Below are positions 37,721-46,883 of a stretch of 64,000 nt of DNA, piece after piece. Below the pieces are notes generated by a model. That model searched no databases. It was given only the letters and a program-made list of their open reading frames with translations, and was not told the origin of the DNA. Position 1 is the first letter of the stretch. Every line of letters begins with the position of its first letter. The DNA is from an uncultured SAR324 cluster bacterium (lineage in GTDB: Bacteria; SAR324; NAC60-12), in NCBI GenBank assembly GCA_905182865.1, contig CAJJCY010000001.1:124001-188000 (forward strand), read 5' to 3'. Both the position numbers and the translations under genes were made by a program.

Positions 37721-39217
37721 TCATTCTTCCGGTTCGAGCTCGAAATCTGTTCCTTCTGCTCGATATTCGTTGAGCTTATTTCGCAGAGTCCGAATACTGA
37801 TACCTAAAGTTTTTGCAGCATGAGTACGGTTACCTTTTGTCTCATGGAGAGTTTTAAAAATAAAACGCTTTTCTGCTTCCTTTATTGACATTCCCACTTC
37901 AATTCCCAGACCAATATCTGGTGAGTTTTGTGGTTCAGAAAAAGTAAACGATGTCTGAGGGGAATTTGATGCTGGTGTTTTTGAATAGTCTGTCATTATT
38001 GCAGCCAAATCTTCATTTATGGTAGTCTGTCCAAGTTGAGAAGACATGAGTAAATGACTGGGTTGGATTTCCTCACCGTTACAGAGCAGCAAAGCACGCT
38101 CCATGACGTTTTCTAATTCTCGAACATTACCACGCCAATGGTAATTTGTGAGTATATTTAAGGTTTCACGACTTACTGCGGGACAATTACGTTTGTTTAT
38201 CTGGGAGTGCTTTTTGATAAAATATGTTACCAGTACCGGGACATCGTCCATCCTGTCACGCAGAGGAGGAAGCGCAAGAGGAATTACGTTTAAACGAAAA
38301 TAAAGGTCCTCGCGGAATTTTCCAGAATCAATCATTTCCAGCAAATTCTGGTTGGTAGTGGCAATCACTCTGACATCCACCGGAATAGGTTCTTTACCGC
38401 CGACTTTGTCAATTTGATATTCCTGTAGTACACGTAAGAGTTTTGCTTGCAGAGGCAAAGCCATTTCACTGATCTCATCCAAAAGAATTGTACCTGTGTG
38501 GGCTTGTTCAAATTTTCCGCGATAATCCTGAATAGCTCCAGTAAAAGCCCCTTTTGCGTGTCCGAAGAGCTCACTTTCCAGCAATGTCTCCGGAAGTGCT
38601 GCACAGTTTATTGCAACAAAAGGTCTCTTCGCACGGTCAGAATTTTCATGGATATAATATGCCAGCAGTTCTTTACCTGTTCCGCTTTCACTCTGAATCA
38701 TCATTGTTGATTTACTTTTTGCTACATTCTTGGCAACTTTTAGTAAATCCAACATTGTTTGGTTCTGCGTGATGATTTCTTTGGTAACATTTATCGGTTT
38801 TGACTTTGAAGTCCTGCTTTCAGCTACTGGAGCAACAGTTCCAGGAGTGCCTTTGTAATTCAAGGCTTGCTGGACAATAAACTGAAATGAATCAAAATTA
38901 ATTGGTTTGCGTATGTAATCGAAAGCACCGTGCTTCATTGCTTCCACTGCTGTTTCTACAGTTCCATAAGCAGTTGCCATAATCACGGGCTTGGTAGGTG
39001 AGATGCTTTTTATGTCTTTAAGTAATTCCAGTCCACTGCGTTTTGGCATGGTCATATCTGTAATGACCAGAGAATATTCGTTTTGCTTGAACTTTTTGAG
39101 TGCATCAATTGCGTTATGCGATATTTCTACCGGGTAGCCACAGTGTTTCAGTGTTTCAGACATGGCGATACGCATTTCAACTTCATCATCTACAATCAAA
39201 ACAGGTTGGTTGACCAT
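37721..39217 (-). CDS. Sigma54-dependent response regulator, NtrC family
   Basis: The 498-residue protein has the classic three domains. A receiver domain has phospho-acceptor Asp54 in VITDMTMPKRSG; an AAA+ sigma54-interaction domain has GAFTGA, LLDEISEM, FREDLYFRLNV and an Arg-finger region; a Fis-type helix-turn-helix lies at the C-terminus (THAAKTLGISIRTLRNKLNEY). It should activate sigma54 promoters when phosphorylated. The P-loop reads SESGTGKE where the family normally has GESGTGKE, a small change in a nucleotide-binding position. No histidine kinase gene is adjacent, so the input is unknown. The gene is preceded by a 346-base gap. Confidence 0.93.
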   Translation of the reverse strand: MVNQPVLIVDDEVEMRIAMSETLKHCGYPVEISHNAIDALKKFKQNEYSLVITDMTMPKRSGLELLKDIKSISPTKPVIMATAYGTVETAVEAMKHGAFDYIRKPINFDSFQFIVQQALNYKGTPGTVAPVAESRTSKSKPINVTKEIITQNQTMLDLLKVAKNVAKSKSTMMIQSESGTGKELLAYYIHENSDRAKRPFVAINCAALPETLLESELFGHAKGAFTGAIQDYRGKFEQAHTGTILLDEISEMALPLQAKLLRVLQEYQIDKVGGKEPIPVDVRVIATTNQNLLEMIDSGKFREDLYFRLNVIPLALPPLRDRMDDVPVLVTYFIKKHSQINKRNCPAVSRETLNILTNYHWRGNVRELENVMERALLLCNGEEIQPSHLLMSSQLGQTTINEDLAAIMTDYSKTPASNSPQTSFTFSEPQNSPDIGLGIEVGMSIKEAEKRFIFKTLHETKGNRTHAAKTLGISIRTLRNKLNEYRAEGTDFELEPEE

Positions 39218-39563
39218 ATTAAATTCCTTTCATTTGATGTCCATTAGGTGGTTATCTTATGTTCATTCAGTGTTAAAGTTTCAAAACATGATAGTAAGGA
39301 TAGTATATTAGTTTGGGGTAGTTGATTTAGCTGGAATTTTGGCATAATCTTAACATATCTGGTTGGTTAATGCACGATTCATGCGAAGTTAAATAGTCTT
39401 TTGTTTCAAAGATGTAATCTGCTCGATCTGAGAATTATATTTCTTATTTAACAACACTCACCTTATTAGTCATGACATAGTATAAACGCTGTTTTTGAGT
39501 TGAGTATTCCAAGCACTCTGTTAGTGTTTATGTTATATTTTAATAAAATAAAAAGGAGACAAG
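39218..39563. other. Gap between divergent regulator and ACBP genes
   Basis: This A+T-rich spacer has no ORF, tRNA or clear hairpin. It must carry the promoters of the sigma54 regulator (leftward) and of the acyl-CoA-binding-protein gene (rightward). A strong AAGGAG ribosome-binding site at 39553-39558 precedes the latter. I could not find a convincing -24/-12 sigma54 promoter. Confidence 0.45.
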
Positions 39564-39830
39564 ATGAGCCTTGAAGAAGATTTCAATTCTGCAGCTGAAC
39601 GTGCGACCCAGCTTCCAAAGCGTCCACCAAATGATATTATGCTCCAACTTTATGCACTTTATAAACAAGCTAACGAAGGCGATGTAACAGGCGACCGTCC
39701 AGGCTTTGCCAATTTTGAAGGTCGGGCAAAGTTTGATAGCTGGAATAAACTCCAGGGAAAATCTGGCGAAGATGCGAAGCAGGAATATATTTCTCTTGTC
39801 GAAAAACTAGAACAAGAAGTTGTCGAATAA
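39564..39830 (+). CDS. Acyl-CoA-binding protein (ACBP)
   Basis: This 88-residue four-helix protein has the ACBP signature: LYALYKQANEGDVTGDRPG with the acyl-CoA-binding Tyr and Lys, and GRAKFDSWNKLQGKS. It binds long-chain acyl-CoA thioesters in the cytoplasm and buffers the acyl-CoA pool. ACBPs are common in eukaryotes and patchy in bacteria. The ribosome-binding site AAGGAG is well placed 5 bases before the ATG. gatA starts 7 bases downstream, an unusual neighbour: the slot before gatA is usually held by gatC, a protein of similar size but unrelated sequence. Confidence 0.93.
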   Translation: MSLEEDFNSAAERATQLPKRPPNDIMLQLYALYKQANEGDVTGDRPGFANFEGRAKFDSWNKLQGKSGEDAKQEYISLVEKLEQEVVE

Positions 39831-39837
39831 AAACTTC

Positions 39838-41319
39838 ATGCCATTCGATCTTTCCTTAATAGATATAGTTGAACGTATCAAGTCAGGAGAACTCCGTGCA
39901 GAGGCAGTTATGGAGGCAGTTTATTCCCAGATTAATCAGTACAACTCTTCGTTAAATGTCTACCGCAGTCTTTTGCCGCGTGAAATTGCAATTTCTCGTG
40001 CACGTATAATAGACGAGGAAATTTCTTCCGGAAAGACCCTTGGCAAACTTGCAGGTATTCCTGTATCGATTAAAGACAATATCTGTATCAAAGATCCGGA
40101 GTTGAGCAATGCATGTGGTTCACAAATTCTGGGTGAATATCACTCTCCATACAATGCAACTGTAGTAGAAAAATTATTGCAGGAAGATGCAGTTATTATT
40201 GGAACTACGAATATGGATGAGTTCGCAATGGGATCGTCCACAGAAAATTCTTTTTTCAGTCCGACCCGTAATCCGTGGGATACGGAACGTGTTCCGGGTG
40301 GAAGTAGTGGTGGTGCCGCGGTTTCTATAGCCTCCGGAATGGCCTTGTTGGCTCTCGGTTCTGATACCGGAGGTTCGGTGCGCCAACCGGCCTCGATGTG
40401 CGGTGTTTCTGGATTAAAGCCGTCTTACGGCACTGTTTCGCGTTACGGCCTGGTGGCTTTTGGTTCTTCTTTAGATCAAATCGGTTGCCTTGCACCCAGT
40501 GCTGCGGATTGCCGTTATGCCTTTTCAATCATTCACGGACACGATCCACACGAAAGTACTTCTGCAAAATTAAAATTATCAGCGGCTCCAGATGTCGCAA
40601 AACTCTCCGGTTTGCGGGTTTGTCTTCCGGATGAATATGTAGCTGCAGAATCTTTTGATCCAGATGTTGTAAGGAGCGTTCATGAGTTAGAGGCACTGTT
40701 GCAGAAACATGGTGCAACGGTTGAACGGCGTTCACTGGATTTTCTGAAATATGTTATTCCAACTTATTACGTCCTCGCTTTTGCAGAAGCCAGTTCCAAC
40801 CTGGGACGTTTCGATGGAATTCGTTACGGAATAAGGAAGCAGGATCAGCCATCCTTGAAATCACTATACACATCTACCAGAAAAAAGGGTTTTGGTGTGG
40901 AAGTAAAACGCAGAATAATGCTTGGAACATTTGTACTCAGTTCAGGTTATTATGATCAATATTATGGACGAGCATTGCAGGTGAGGGCTTGGATGGAAAA
41001 ACAAGTGGCATTGCTGTTTGAGGAATTTGATTTTATACTGGGACCAGTTTCTCCTTTTCCTGCATTCAAGTTAGGAGAAAAAAACGAAGATCCACTGGCA
41101 ATGTACTTGGCAGATATTTGCAGTGTACTTGCAAACCTGACACGAACACCTGCAATCTCAATTCCTGGAAGACCAACCAGTGACGGATTACCAGTTGGGT
41201 TACAATTAATGGGCCGGCGTTTTGAAGATCATAACCTTTTAGCAACCGCATCTGCCATTCAAGAACTGACTGCATTTCATAAACTGCGACCAGAAAAAGT
41301 TTTTGCAACAAAACCATAA
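39838..41319 (+). CDS. gatA: Asp-tRNA(Asn)/Glu-tRNA(Gln) amidotransferase subunit A
   Basis: The 493-residue amidase-signature enzyme has the Ser-cisSer-Lys triad: Lys in GIPVSIKDNI, Ser residues in GSDTGGSVRQPAS. The tRNA-amidotransferase-specific segment SSTENSFFSPTRNPWDTERVPGGSSGG and the GLKPSYGTVSRYGLVAFGSSLDQIG block separate it from generic amidases. It produces ammonia from Gln for conversion of misacylated Glu-tRNA(Gln) or Asp-tRNA(Asn). gatB and gatC are not adjacent. The ATG at 39838, giving MPFDLSLIDIVERI, is used rather than an upstream TTG that overlaps ACBP. serS follows on the same strand. Confidence 0.93.
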   Translation: MPFDLSLIDIVERIKSGELRAEAVMEAVYSQINQYNSSLNVYRSLLPREIAISRARIIDEEISSGKTLGKLAGIPVSIKDNICIKDPELSNACGSQILGEYHSPYNATVVEKLLQEDAVIIGTTNMDEFAMGSSTENSFFSPTRNPWDTERVPGGSSGGAAVSIASGMALLALGSDTGGSVRQPASMCGVSGLKPSYGTVSRYGLVAFGSSLDQIGCLAPSAADCRYAFSIIHGHDPHESTSAKLKLSAAPDVAKLSGLRVCLPDEYVAAESFDPDVVRSVHELEALLQKHGATVERRSLDFLKYVIPTYYVLAFAEASSNLGRFDGIRYGIRKQDQPSLKSLYTSTRKKGFGVEVKRRIMLGTFVLSSGYYDQYYGRALQVRAWMEKQVALLFEEFDFILGPVSPFPAFKLGEKNEDPLAMYLADICSVLANLTRTPAISIPGRPTSDGLPVGLQLMGRRFEDHNLLATASAIQELTAFHKLRPEKVFATKP

Positions 41320-41332
41320 AACATGAAAAGTG

Positions 41333-41350
41333 GATTGCAAATCTGCAATC
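41333..41350. repeat. Short perfect hairpin between gatA and serS
   Basis: GATTGCA-AATC-TGCAATC is a 7-bp stem with a 4-base loop, 14 bases after the gatA stop. No T run follows, so a rho-independent terminator is doubtful. Confidence 0.5.
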
Positions 41351-41386
41351 AAAGAATCTTAAATCTCAAACCTGAAACCTGATTGA

Positions 41387-42655
41387 ATGCTTGATCTAAA
41401 AATAATCAGAAGCCAGCCTGAAATAATTGCAGAGAATTGCCGAAAACGGAACGTTGACGTTGATATTGAAAAATTGTTAGCACTTGATGAGCAAGTACGG
41501 CAGATTACATCTGAAGTTGATTCTGTCAGACAACGACGGAATGACATCAGTAATAAAATGAAAGGCAAAATTCCACCTGAGGAACGTCAGCCTCTGATTG
41601 AAGAATCAAAAAATTTGCGTGTAGAAGAGTCGGAAAAAGATTCAATACTTCGAGAACTGCTTGAGCAGCGGCTTGATTTGCACAAGCAGGTTCCAAACTT
41701 GACACATCCAGAATCTCCGGAAGGTTTTACTGATGAAGAAAATGTTCCAATTCGGGAAGTTGGAACAAAACGCGAATTTGATTTTGAACCTAAGGACCAT
41801 GTTGAGTTAATGGAAGCACTTGATTTGATTGACTTTGAAGGAGGTGCAAAAGTTTCTGGACAAAAGTTTTACTACCTCAAAAATCAGGCTGTTTTTTTGG
41901 AATTAGCTTTGGCCCAATATGCCCTGAGTTTGCTGCAAAAAGAAGGATTTACAGTACATATTACACCAGACTTGGCTCGGCATCAGATTTTGGACGGTAT
42001 TGGATTTAATCCACGTGGTGCAGAAACACAGATTTATTCAGTAGAAGAATCGGATCTCTGTCTGATTGCGACTGCAGAAATAACTTTGGGCGGTTTGTTG
42101 ATCGATCAAGTACTCAAACCGGAACAGTTACCGATTCTGTATGCAGGGCTTTCTCATTGTTTCCGCACAGAAGCAGGTGCGGCCGGACGTGAATCAAGAG
42201 GATTATACAGGGTACATCAGTTTTCTAAAATAGAAATGTTTGCCTTTACCCATCCAGATAAGTCTGAAGAAATGCATGAAAAAATGCGTGAAATTGAGGA
42301 ACAAATTTACCAGGATTTGGAGATTCCATATCAGCTGGTGAATATTTGCGCTGGTGATCTTGGAGGACCAGCTTATCGCAAATATGATTTGGAAGCCTGG
42401 ATGCCGGGGCGTGGTAAATGGGGCGAGGTTACTTCCACTTCAAACTGTACAGATTATCAGTCACGTCGCATGAACATTCGCTTTAAAGACCCGGAAACAG
42501 GAAAAAACAGATTTGTCCATATGCTAAATGGAACTGCAATTGCGGTTTCCAGAACTTTGATTGCCCTCATAGAGAATGGTCAACAAAAAGACGGTTCAAT
42601 TAAACTCCCGCGTTGTTTGAATATTAAGGATATTCCAGCACCTGCTTCCGGATAA
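41387..42655 (+). CDS. serS: Seryl-tRNA synthetase
   Basis: The 422-residue class II synthetase has an N-terminal antiparallel coiled-coil arm that grips the long variable arm of tRNA-Ser (about 30-100, charged heptads), then the catalytic domain. Motif 2 is FRTEAGAAGRESRGLYRVHQF-like with the class II Arg, and motif 3 ends NGTAIAVSRTLIALIEN. The serine/adenylate site (TSTSNCTDYQSRRMNIRF) is intact. No frame break is seen. It also serylates tRNA-Sec where present. It follows gatA by 67 bases; the translation genes gatA and serS probably share control. Confidence 0.95.
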   Translation: MLDLKIIRSQPEIIAENCRKRNVDVDIEKLLALDEQVRQITSEVDSVRQRRNDISNKMKGKIPPEERQPLIEESKNLRVEESEKDSILRELLEQRLDLHKQVPNLTHPESPEGFTDEENVPIREVGTKREFDFEPKDHVELMEALDLIDFEGGAKVSGQKFYYLKNQAVFLELALAQYALSLLQKEGFTVHITPDLARHQILDGIGFNPRGAETQIYSVEESDLCLIATAEITLGGLLIDQVLKPEQLPILYAGLSHCFRTEAGAAGRESRGLYRVHQFSKIEMFAFTHPDKSEEMHEKMREIEEQIYQDLEIPYQLVNICAGDLGGPAYRKYDLEAWMPGRGKWGEVTSTSNCTDYQSRRMNIRFKDPETGKNRFVHMLNGTAIAVSRTLIALIENGQQKDGSIKLPRCLNIKDIPAPASG

Positions 42656-42734
42656 TAGTATTTTTGTCTTTTAATTGAGTTGTTTTAGTTTTAATGTATG
42701 CATTCTTAATAACCCTTTGCCCAAAAAAAATAAT

Positions 42735-43253
42735 ATGAAAATACTCACAATTTTAACAATATTTATTATTTCTTCAACTTTTGTTTTTGGGGAATTGCCC
42801 ATTGGTGAAGTTCCGCCAACAATTGTACTTGAAGGTGATTTAGGAGGAAGGTTGGATGGAACACCCTGGAACAGTGAGGAACTGGTTTCCGGGAAAGTAA
42901 TAGTCCTTTTTTATGTTGATCCTGATGAGTCGGATCTCAACAATCATGTCAGCGATGCTCTCAAGGCTGAAAATTTTCCTTTAGATAAATACGGTTCGGT
43001 TGCAGTTGCCAATATGGACGCCACCTGGTTGCCGAATTTCGCAATCAATATAAAATTGAAAAGTAAACAAGAGAAACATAAATCAACAGTTTATGTCAAA
43101 GACCTTGAAAAAAACCTGGTTAAGAAATGGGGTTTAACTGATGATGACAGTGACATCATGTTGTTCGGTAAAGACGGGAAGGTACTTTATAGTGTTGATG
43201 GTAAATTCACTGATACGCAGGTTAAGGAAATAGTTCAGGCAGTTCAAGGATAA
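42735..43253 (+). CDS. YtfJ-like periplasmic thioredoxin-fold protein
   Basis: The 172-residue protein has a Sec signal (MKILTILTIFIISSTFVFG) from the ATG at 42735; the longer reading would bury the signal. The mature part begins with ELPIGEVPPTIVLEGDLGG and has the strand VIVLFYVDPDES in place of a CxxC thioredoxin active site. It ends with MLFGKDGKVLYSVDGKFTDTQVKEIV, the usual end of a thioredoxin fold. YtfJ proteins are periplasmic members of this fold with unknown function and no redox Cys pair; none is present here. It is convergent with rnhA. Confidence 0.72.
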   Translation: MKILTILTIFIISSTFVFGELPIGEVPPTIVLEGDLGGRLDGTPWNSEELVSGKVIVLFYVDPDESDLNNHVSDALKAENFPLDKYGSVAVANMDATWLPNFAINIKLKSKQEKHKSTVYVKDLEKNLVKKWGLTDDDSDIMLFGKDGKVLYSVDGKFTDTQVKEIVQAVQG

Positions 43254-43287
43254 TTTATAGCTGGTTGACCTGTTACGGGTGTCTGGA

Positions 43288-43746
43288 TTAAATTGACTTT
43301 GCAAGATCCTTTCTGGCTTGAACAGCAAGTTCGTCGCAGCGGTCATTTTCCTCATCTCCGGAGTGGCCTTTGACCCAATGCCATGAAACTTCATGCTTCT
43401 TACTGACTTCGAGGAGGCAAAGCCAGAGGTCTTTATTTGCAACAGGTTTTCTTGCTTTACTTTTCCAGCCGTTATTCTGCCAATTATTTAACCAGTTTTT
43501 CTCAAATGCATTTTTTAGATAACTGGAATCTGTATAGAGTTTAACAACACATGATTTTTTTAAGGCTTCCAGGGCTTTGATGGCAGCAGTCATTTCCATA
43601 CGGTTATTAGTAGAGTCAACTTCAGAGCCGGAAAGTTCAGTGCGGAGATTGTGTCCTTTGGAAATCAAAACTGCTCCCCAACCTCCAATTCCAGGATTAG
43701 GCGAGCAAGCACCATCAGTGTAAATTGTAACAGATGTTTTTAGCAT
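43288..43746 (-). CDS. rnhA: Ribonuclease HI
   Basis: The 152-residue size is normal. The catalytic carboxylates are present: Asp in IYTDGACSPNPGIGGWGAVL, Glu in NNRMEMTAAI, Asp in LYTDSSYL and the C-terminal Asp in GHSGDEENDRCDELA. The His of the HWVKGHSG loop is also present. It degrades the RNA strand of RNA:DNA hybrids in the cytoplasm. The basic protrusion (handle) region NNGWKSKARKPVANKDLW is intact. The gene stands alone on the minus strand between convergent and divergent neighbours. Confidence 0.95.
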   Translation of the reverse strand: MLKTSVTIYTDGACSPNPGIGGWGAVLISKGHNLRTELSGSEVDSTNNRMEMTAAIKALEALKKSCVVKLYTDSSYLKNAFEKNWLNNWQNNGWKSKARKPVANKDLWLCLLEVSKKHEVSWHWVKGHSGDEENDRCDELAVQARKDLAKSI

Positions 43747-43857
43747 TTTTTTGTGAATTTGTCTTTTGAAGAATCAAAGTATAACAGAAAGAACATCTGA
43801 CTGCGATTTCAAACTGCATTTTTTTAGTAATTTCTGCTTGTTGAGTTTGTGGGGCAG

Positions 43858-44190
43858 ATGAATATTGATTTTAAACAATTTGGAACATGGATCTATGTTG
43901 ATCCTGATGAACAGAGTATAGAGCTTTTAGAAGAGACTCTTAATTTAGACATGCTTTGTGAATTATTACGTTGTGAATCTACTGATATGGAAGAGTTGGG
44001 CGGACCGTTCCTGGCTTATATTGATGGAGAAGGAGCATTGCAGGAAAGACAGACAGAATGGGAATTTAATGAAAATCCATGTTGGGGTCCAATACTGATT
44101 GTCAAAATCGGAAAAGAAGATTCCAGGCTTGAAACTTGTGATGAGGATGATCTGGCAGTAATAGAGCCACTGGTAAAATATTTAGACTAA
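43858..44190 (+). CDS. Hypothetical small acidic protein
   Basis: This 110-residue soluble protein is strongly acidic, with no signal peptide. The ATG at 43858 is chosen over an upstream GTG. It reads as a compact alpha/beta domain: FGTWIYVDPDEQSIELLEETLN, then ELLRCESTDMEELGGPFLAYIDGEG, WEFNENPCWGPILIVKIGKED and a C-terminal acidic helix. The PxLAYxDxxGxLxxxxxxW layout resembles small DUF3846-like domains, but I am not sure. It is followed 21 bases on by the AcuI-like reductase gene and probably cotranscribed. Confidence 0.6.
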   Translation: MNIDFKQFGTWIYVDPDEQSIELLEETLNLDMLCELLRCESTDMEELGGPFLAYIDGEGALQERQTEWEFNENPCWGPILIVKIGKEDSRLETCDEDDLAVIEPLVKYLD

Positions 44191-44211
44191 TAAAATAAGG
44201 AATAATTAGAT

Positions 44212-45211
44212 ATGAATGTTTCAACTTTTCGCGCATTGGTGGTCAGTAAAACTGACGAAAAAACTTTTACCCGTGAAATCACCGAGCGCTCAATCAGCGA
44301 TCTTCCGGAAGGTGAGGTGCTCATCCGGGTACATTTTTCATCACTGAATTATAAAGACGGGCTTTCATGCATTGGAAATCCAGGTGTAACTCGCAATTAT
44401 CCTCACACCCCTGGAATAGACGCTTCCGGAGAGGTTACGGAAAGTTCAGATTCGCGCTTCAAGGAAGGTGATTCTGTGATTGTCACCAGTTATGATTTAG
44501 GTATGAATACCTCCGGAGGTTTTGGAGAATACATACGCGTTCCTGCTGATTGGGTGGTTCCACTTCCGGAAGGTCTTTCTTTCAAAGATGCAATGGTTTA
44601 TGGTACGGCAGGTTTCACGGCTGCTCTTTCGGTTGATGCACTGCAAAAACACGGAGTGTCTCCGGAGCAGGGTGAAATCGTAGTGACCGGTTCAACAGGA
44701 GGTGTCGGGAGCATATCAGTAGCCCTATTGTCACATTTGGGATACAATGTTGTAGCAGCAACAGGAAAAACAAATGAAACAGAATATTTGAAGCGGATTA
44801 GGTGCAAAAGAAATTATTCATCGAGATGAAGTAAAAGATGATTCAAATAAACCTTTGTTGAGAGAACGCTGGGCTGGAGCAATAGATACAGTTGGAGGTA
44901 CTACTTTAGCTACGTTGCTTAAAGCGACAAAACGCGGAGGGGCAGTTGCGTCCACAGGGTTGGTTGATTCAGCTGATTTACCGACATCAGTTTTTCCGTT
45001 TATTTTACGTGGAGTGAGTTTGTTAGGTATTGATTCCGGATTTACACCGACAAAACTGCGTCGGGAAATTTGGAACAAACTTGCAGGTGTCTGGAAATTA
45101 TCACAACTGGATCAGTTGACAATTGACTGTACTCTGGAGGGGCTGGATCCGGAGATTGACAAGATCCTTGCTGGTGGTCAGCGAGGTCGAGTGGTGGTGG
45201 ATTTACAGTAA
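44212..45211 (+). CDS. Acrylyl-CoA reductase/quinone oxidoreductase (AcuI/YhdH), frameshifted
   Basis: This medium-chain dehydrogenase without zinc has the N-terminal GroES-like domain SSLNYKDGLSCIGNPGVTRNYPHTPGIDASG, a strong AcuI/YhdH mark. The nucleotide site is VVTGSTGGVGSISVALLSHLGY. At about 44797-44800 one extra base breaks the frame. Removing an A gives YLKRLGAKEIIHRDEVKDDS running into RWAGAIDTVGGTTLATLL and normal C-terminal RGVSLLGIDSGFTP. The product of about 333 residues is the usual length. AcuI reduces acryloyl-CoA with NADPH, for example after DMSP cleavage in marine bacteria. No DMSP lyase is adjacent. Confidence 0.87.
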
Positions 45212-45247
45212 TTTGCCTCAGTTTATTAACTATAAATGGAGATAATC

Positions 45248-46612
45248 ATGAGTGATACGATTAAATATTTGCTTCCCGAAACTGAAATACCAAAAGACTG
45301 GTACAATATTGTTGCAGATCTTCCGGAGCCGCCTCCACCAGTTCTGCATCCAGGTACACATGAACCGGTAGGCCCGGATGACCTTGCCCCACTGTTCCCG
45401 ATGTCCTTGATTATGCAGGAAGTGTCTACCGAACGCTATCTTGAAATTCCGGGACCGGTACGTGAGATATACCGTCAGTGGCGCCCAAGCCCTCTTTACC
45501 GCGCAAGAAGATTAGAAAAGGTACTTGATACCCCTGCTAAAATTTTTTACAAGTACGAAGGAGTCAGTCCCACCGGTAGTCACAAACCTAACACGGCGGT
45601 AGCTCAGGCTTTCTACAATAAAGAGGCTGGAGTCAAGCGAATTGCGACGGAAACAGGTGCAGGACAATGGGGGTGTTCCTTGGCCTTTGCCGGCGCAATT
45701 TTTGGGATTTCCGTTGAAGTCTACATGGTCAAAGTCAGCTTCCAGCAGAAACCTTATCGTAAGGCCATGATGGAATCCTTTGGTGCTTCCTGTATTGCCT
45801 CTCCTTCAGACAGTACAGAGTTTGGAAAGTCATACTTGGCCAAGAATCCTGATTCTACAGGCAGTCTTGGCATTGCAATCTCAGAGGCTGTGGAAGTTGC
45901 AGCCACTAATGATGATGTCAAATACGCTTTGGGTAGTGTCCTGAATCATGTACTGATGCATCAGACTATTGTTGGGATAGAAGCATTGAAGCAGATGGAA
46001 ATGGCGGGGGAATACCCTGACGTTGTGGTGGGCTGTACAGGAGGTGGTTCTAATTTTGCGGGCCTCGTCTTTCCCTTCATTGGTGAACAACTGCGGGGTG
46101 GTTCTAAGATCCGCGCGCTTGCTGTAGAGCCTGCAGCTTGTCCGTCTTTGACTCGTGGGAAATATGCATATGATTTTGGTGACACAGGAAATATGACACC
46201 ATTGACCAAAATGCACACTCTTGGTTCGACATTTGTCCCTCCTGGATTCCATGCAGGTGGTCTACGTTATCATGGCATGGCCCCGTTAATCAGTCATCTC
46301 AAGGAGCTCAATCTAATTGAGGCCTCTGCATATCATCAGAATGCCTGTTTTGAAGCAGGTGTCACTTTTGGACGTGCGGAAGGGATACTTCCGGCTCCGG
46401 AAGCCAATCATGCAGTTAAAGGTGCTATTGAGGAGGCTCTTCGTTGCAAGCGAGAAGGGAAGTCCGAAACGATTCTCTTCAACCTTTGTGGACATGGACA
46501 CTTTGACATGCAAGCCTACTCGGAATATTTTAGTGGCAAGCTGGAAGATCGTAACTACGATGAACAGGAACTCGCAATGGCCCTTGCCGGCTTACCTTCC
46601 GTGGCTGTCTGA
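45248..46612 (+). CDS. TrpB-like PLP enzyme (TrpB2 type)
   Basis: The 454-residue protein is longer than canonical TrpB. The TrpB2 type is shown by the long N-terminal extension (DLPEPPPPVLHPGTHEPVGPDDLAPLFP) and the block GRPSPLYRARRLE-like RQWRPSPLYRARRLEKV. The PLP Lys is in SPTGSHKPNTA; the phosphate-binding loop is GCTGGGSNFAG. TrpB2 makes tryptophan from indole or phosphoserine/serine without TrpA, often as a salvage enzyme; no trpA is near. A GGAGA ribosome-binding site at 45238-45242 favours the ATG at 45248 over one at 45236. Confidence 0.9.
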   Translation: MSDTIKYLLPETEIPKDWYNIVADLPEPPPPVLHPGTHEPVGPDDLAPLFPMSLIMQEVSTERYLEIPGPVREIYRQWRPSPLYRARRLEKVLDTPAKIFYKYEGVSPTGSHKPNTAVAQAFYNKEAGVKRIATETGAGQWGCSLAFAGAIFGISVEVYMVKVSFQQKPYRKAMMESFGASCIASPSDSTEFGKSYLAKNPDSTGSLGIAISEAVEVAATNDDVKYALGSVLNHVLMHQTIVGIEALKQMEMAGEYPDVVVGCTGGGSNFAGLVFPFIGEQLRGGSKIRALAVEPAACPSLTRGKYAYDFGDTGNMTPLTKMHTLGSTFVPPGFHAGGLRYHGMAPLISHLKELNLIEASAYHQNACFEAGVTFGRAEGILPAPEANHAVKGAIEEALRCKREGKSETILFNLCGHGHFDMQAYSEYFSGKLEDRNYDEQELAMALAGLPSVAV

Positions 46613-46640
46613 GTCAATCTTTGAAAAATAATGAAATATA

Positions 46641-46883
46641 ATGTCTGCTCAGGCTTCTATTTTTGATAATGCTAAACGTAAAATCCAAATCGAACAAACC
46701 GTCCGCGCCTTTTTGCAGTTGTTGGATGAAAATGAACTTGATTTGGAAGATGGACTTGTTGCCTGGAACATGTTAGGATTTACTATCTTTCAAAATACAT
46801 ATCCTGAAGAAAATCATGATGAAATTCAACAACGCATGGCTGATTTTTCGAAAAACCTTTTTGATTCAGGGCAGCTATCCTGA
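46641..46883 (+). CDS. Hypothetical small helical protein
   Basis: The 80-residue acidic protein is predicted all-helical and has no signal peptide. It has two helices rich in Gln/Leu/Glu (IEQTVRAFLQLLDENELDLEDGLVAWNMLGFTIF; EIQQRMADFSKNLFD). I do not recognise the family. Its stop codon overlaps the start of the next gene by one base (TGATG), so it is translationally coupled to the outer-membrane protein gene. It lies 28 bases after the TrpB2 gene. Confidence 0.6.
   Translation: MSAQASIFDNAKRKIQIEQTVRAFLQLLDENELDLEDGLVAWNMLGFTIFQNTYPEENHDEIQQRMADFSKNLFDSGQLS

Noticed and set aside
39300..39420. A sigma54 -24/-12 promoter near TGGAATTTTGGCAT
   Set aside because: The spacing between the GG and GC dinucleotides is too short for the consensus.
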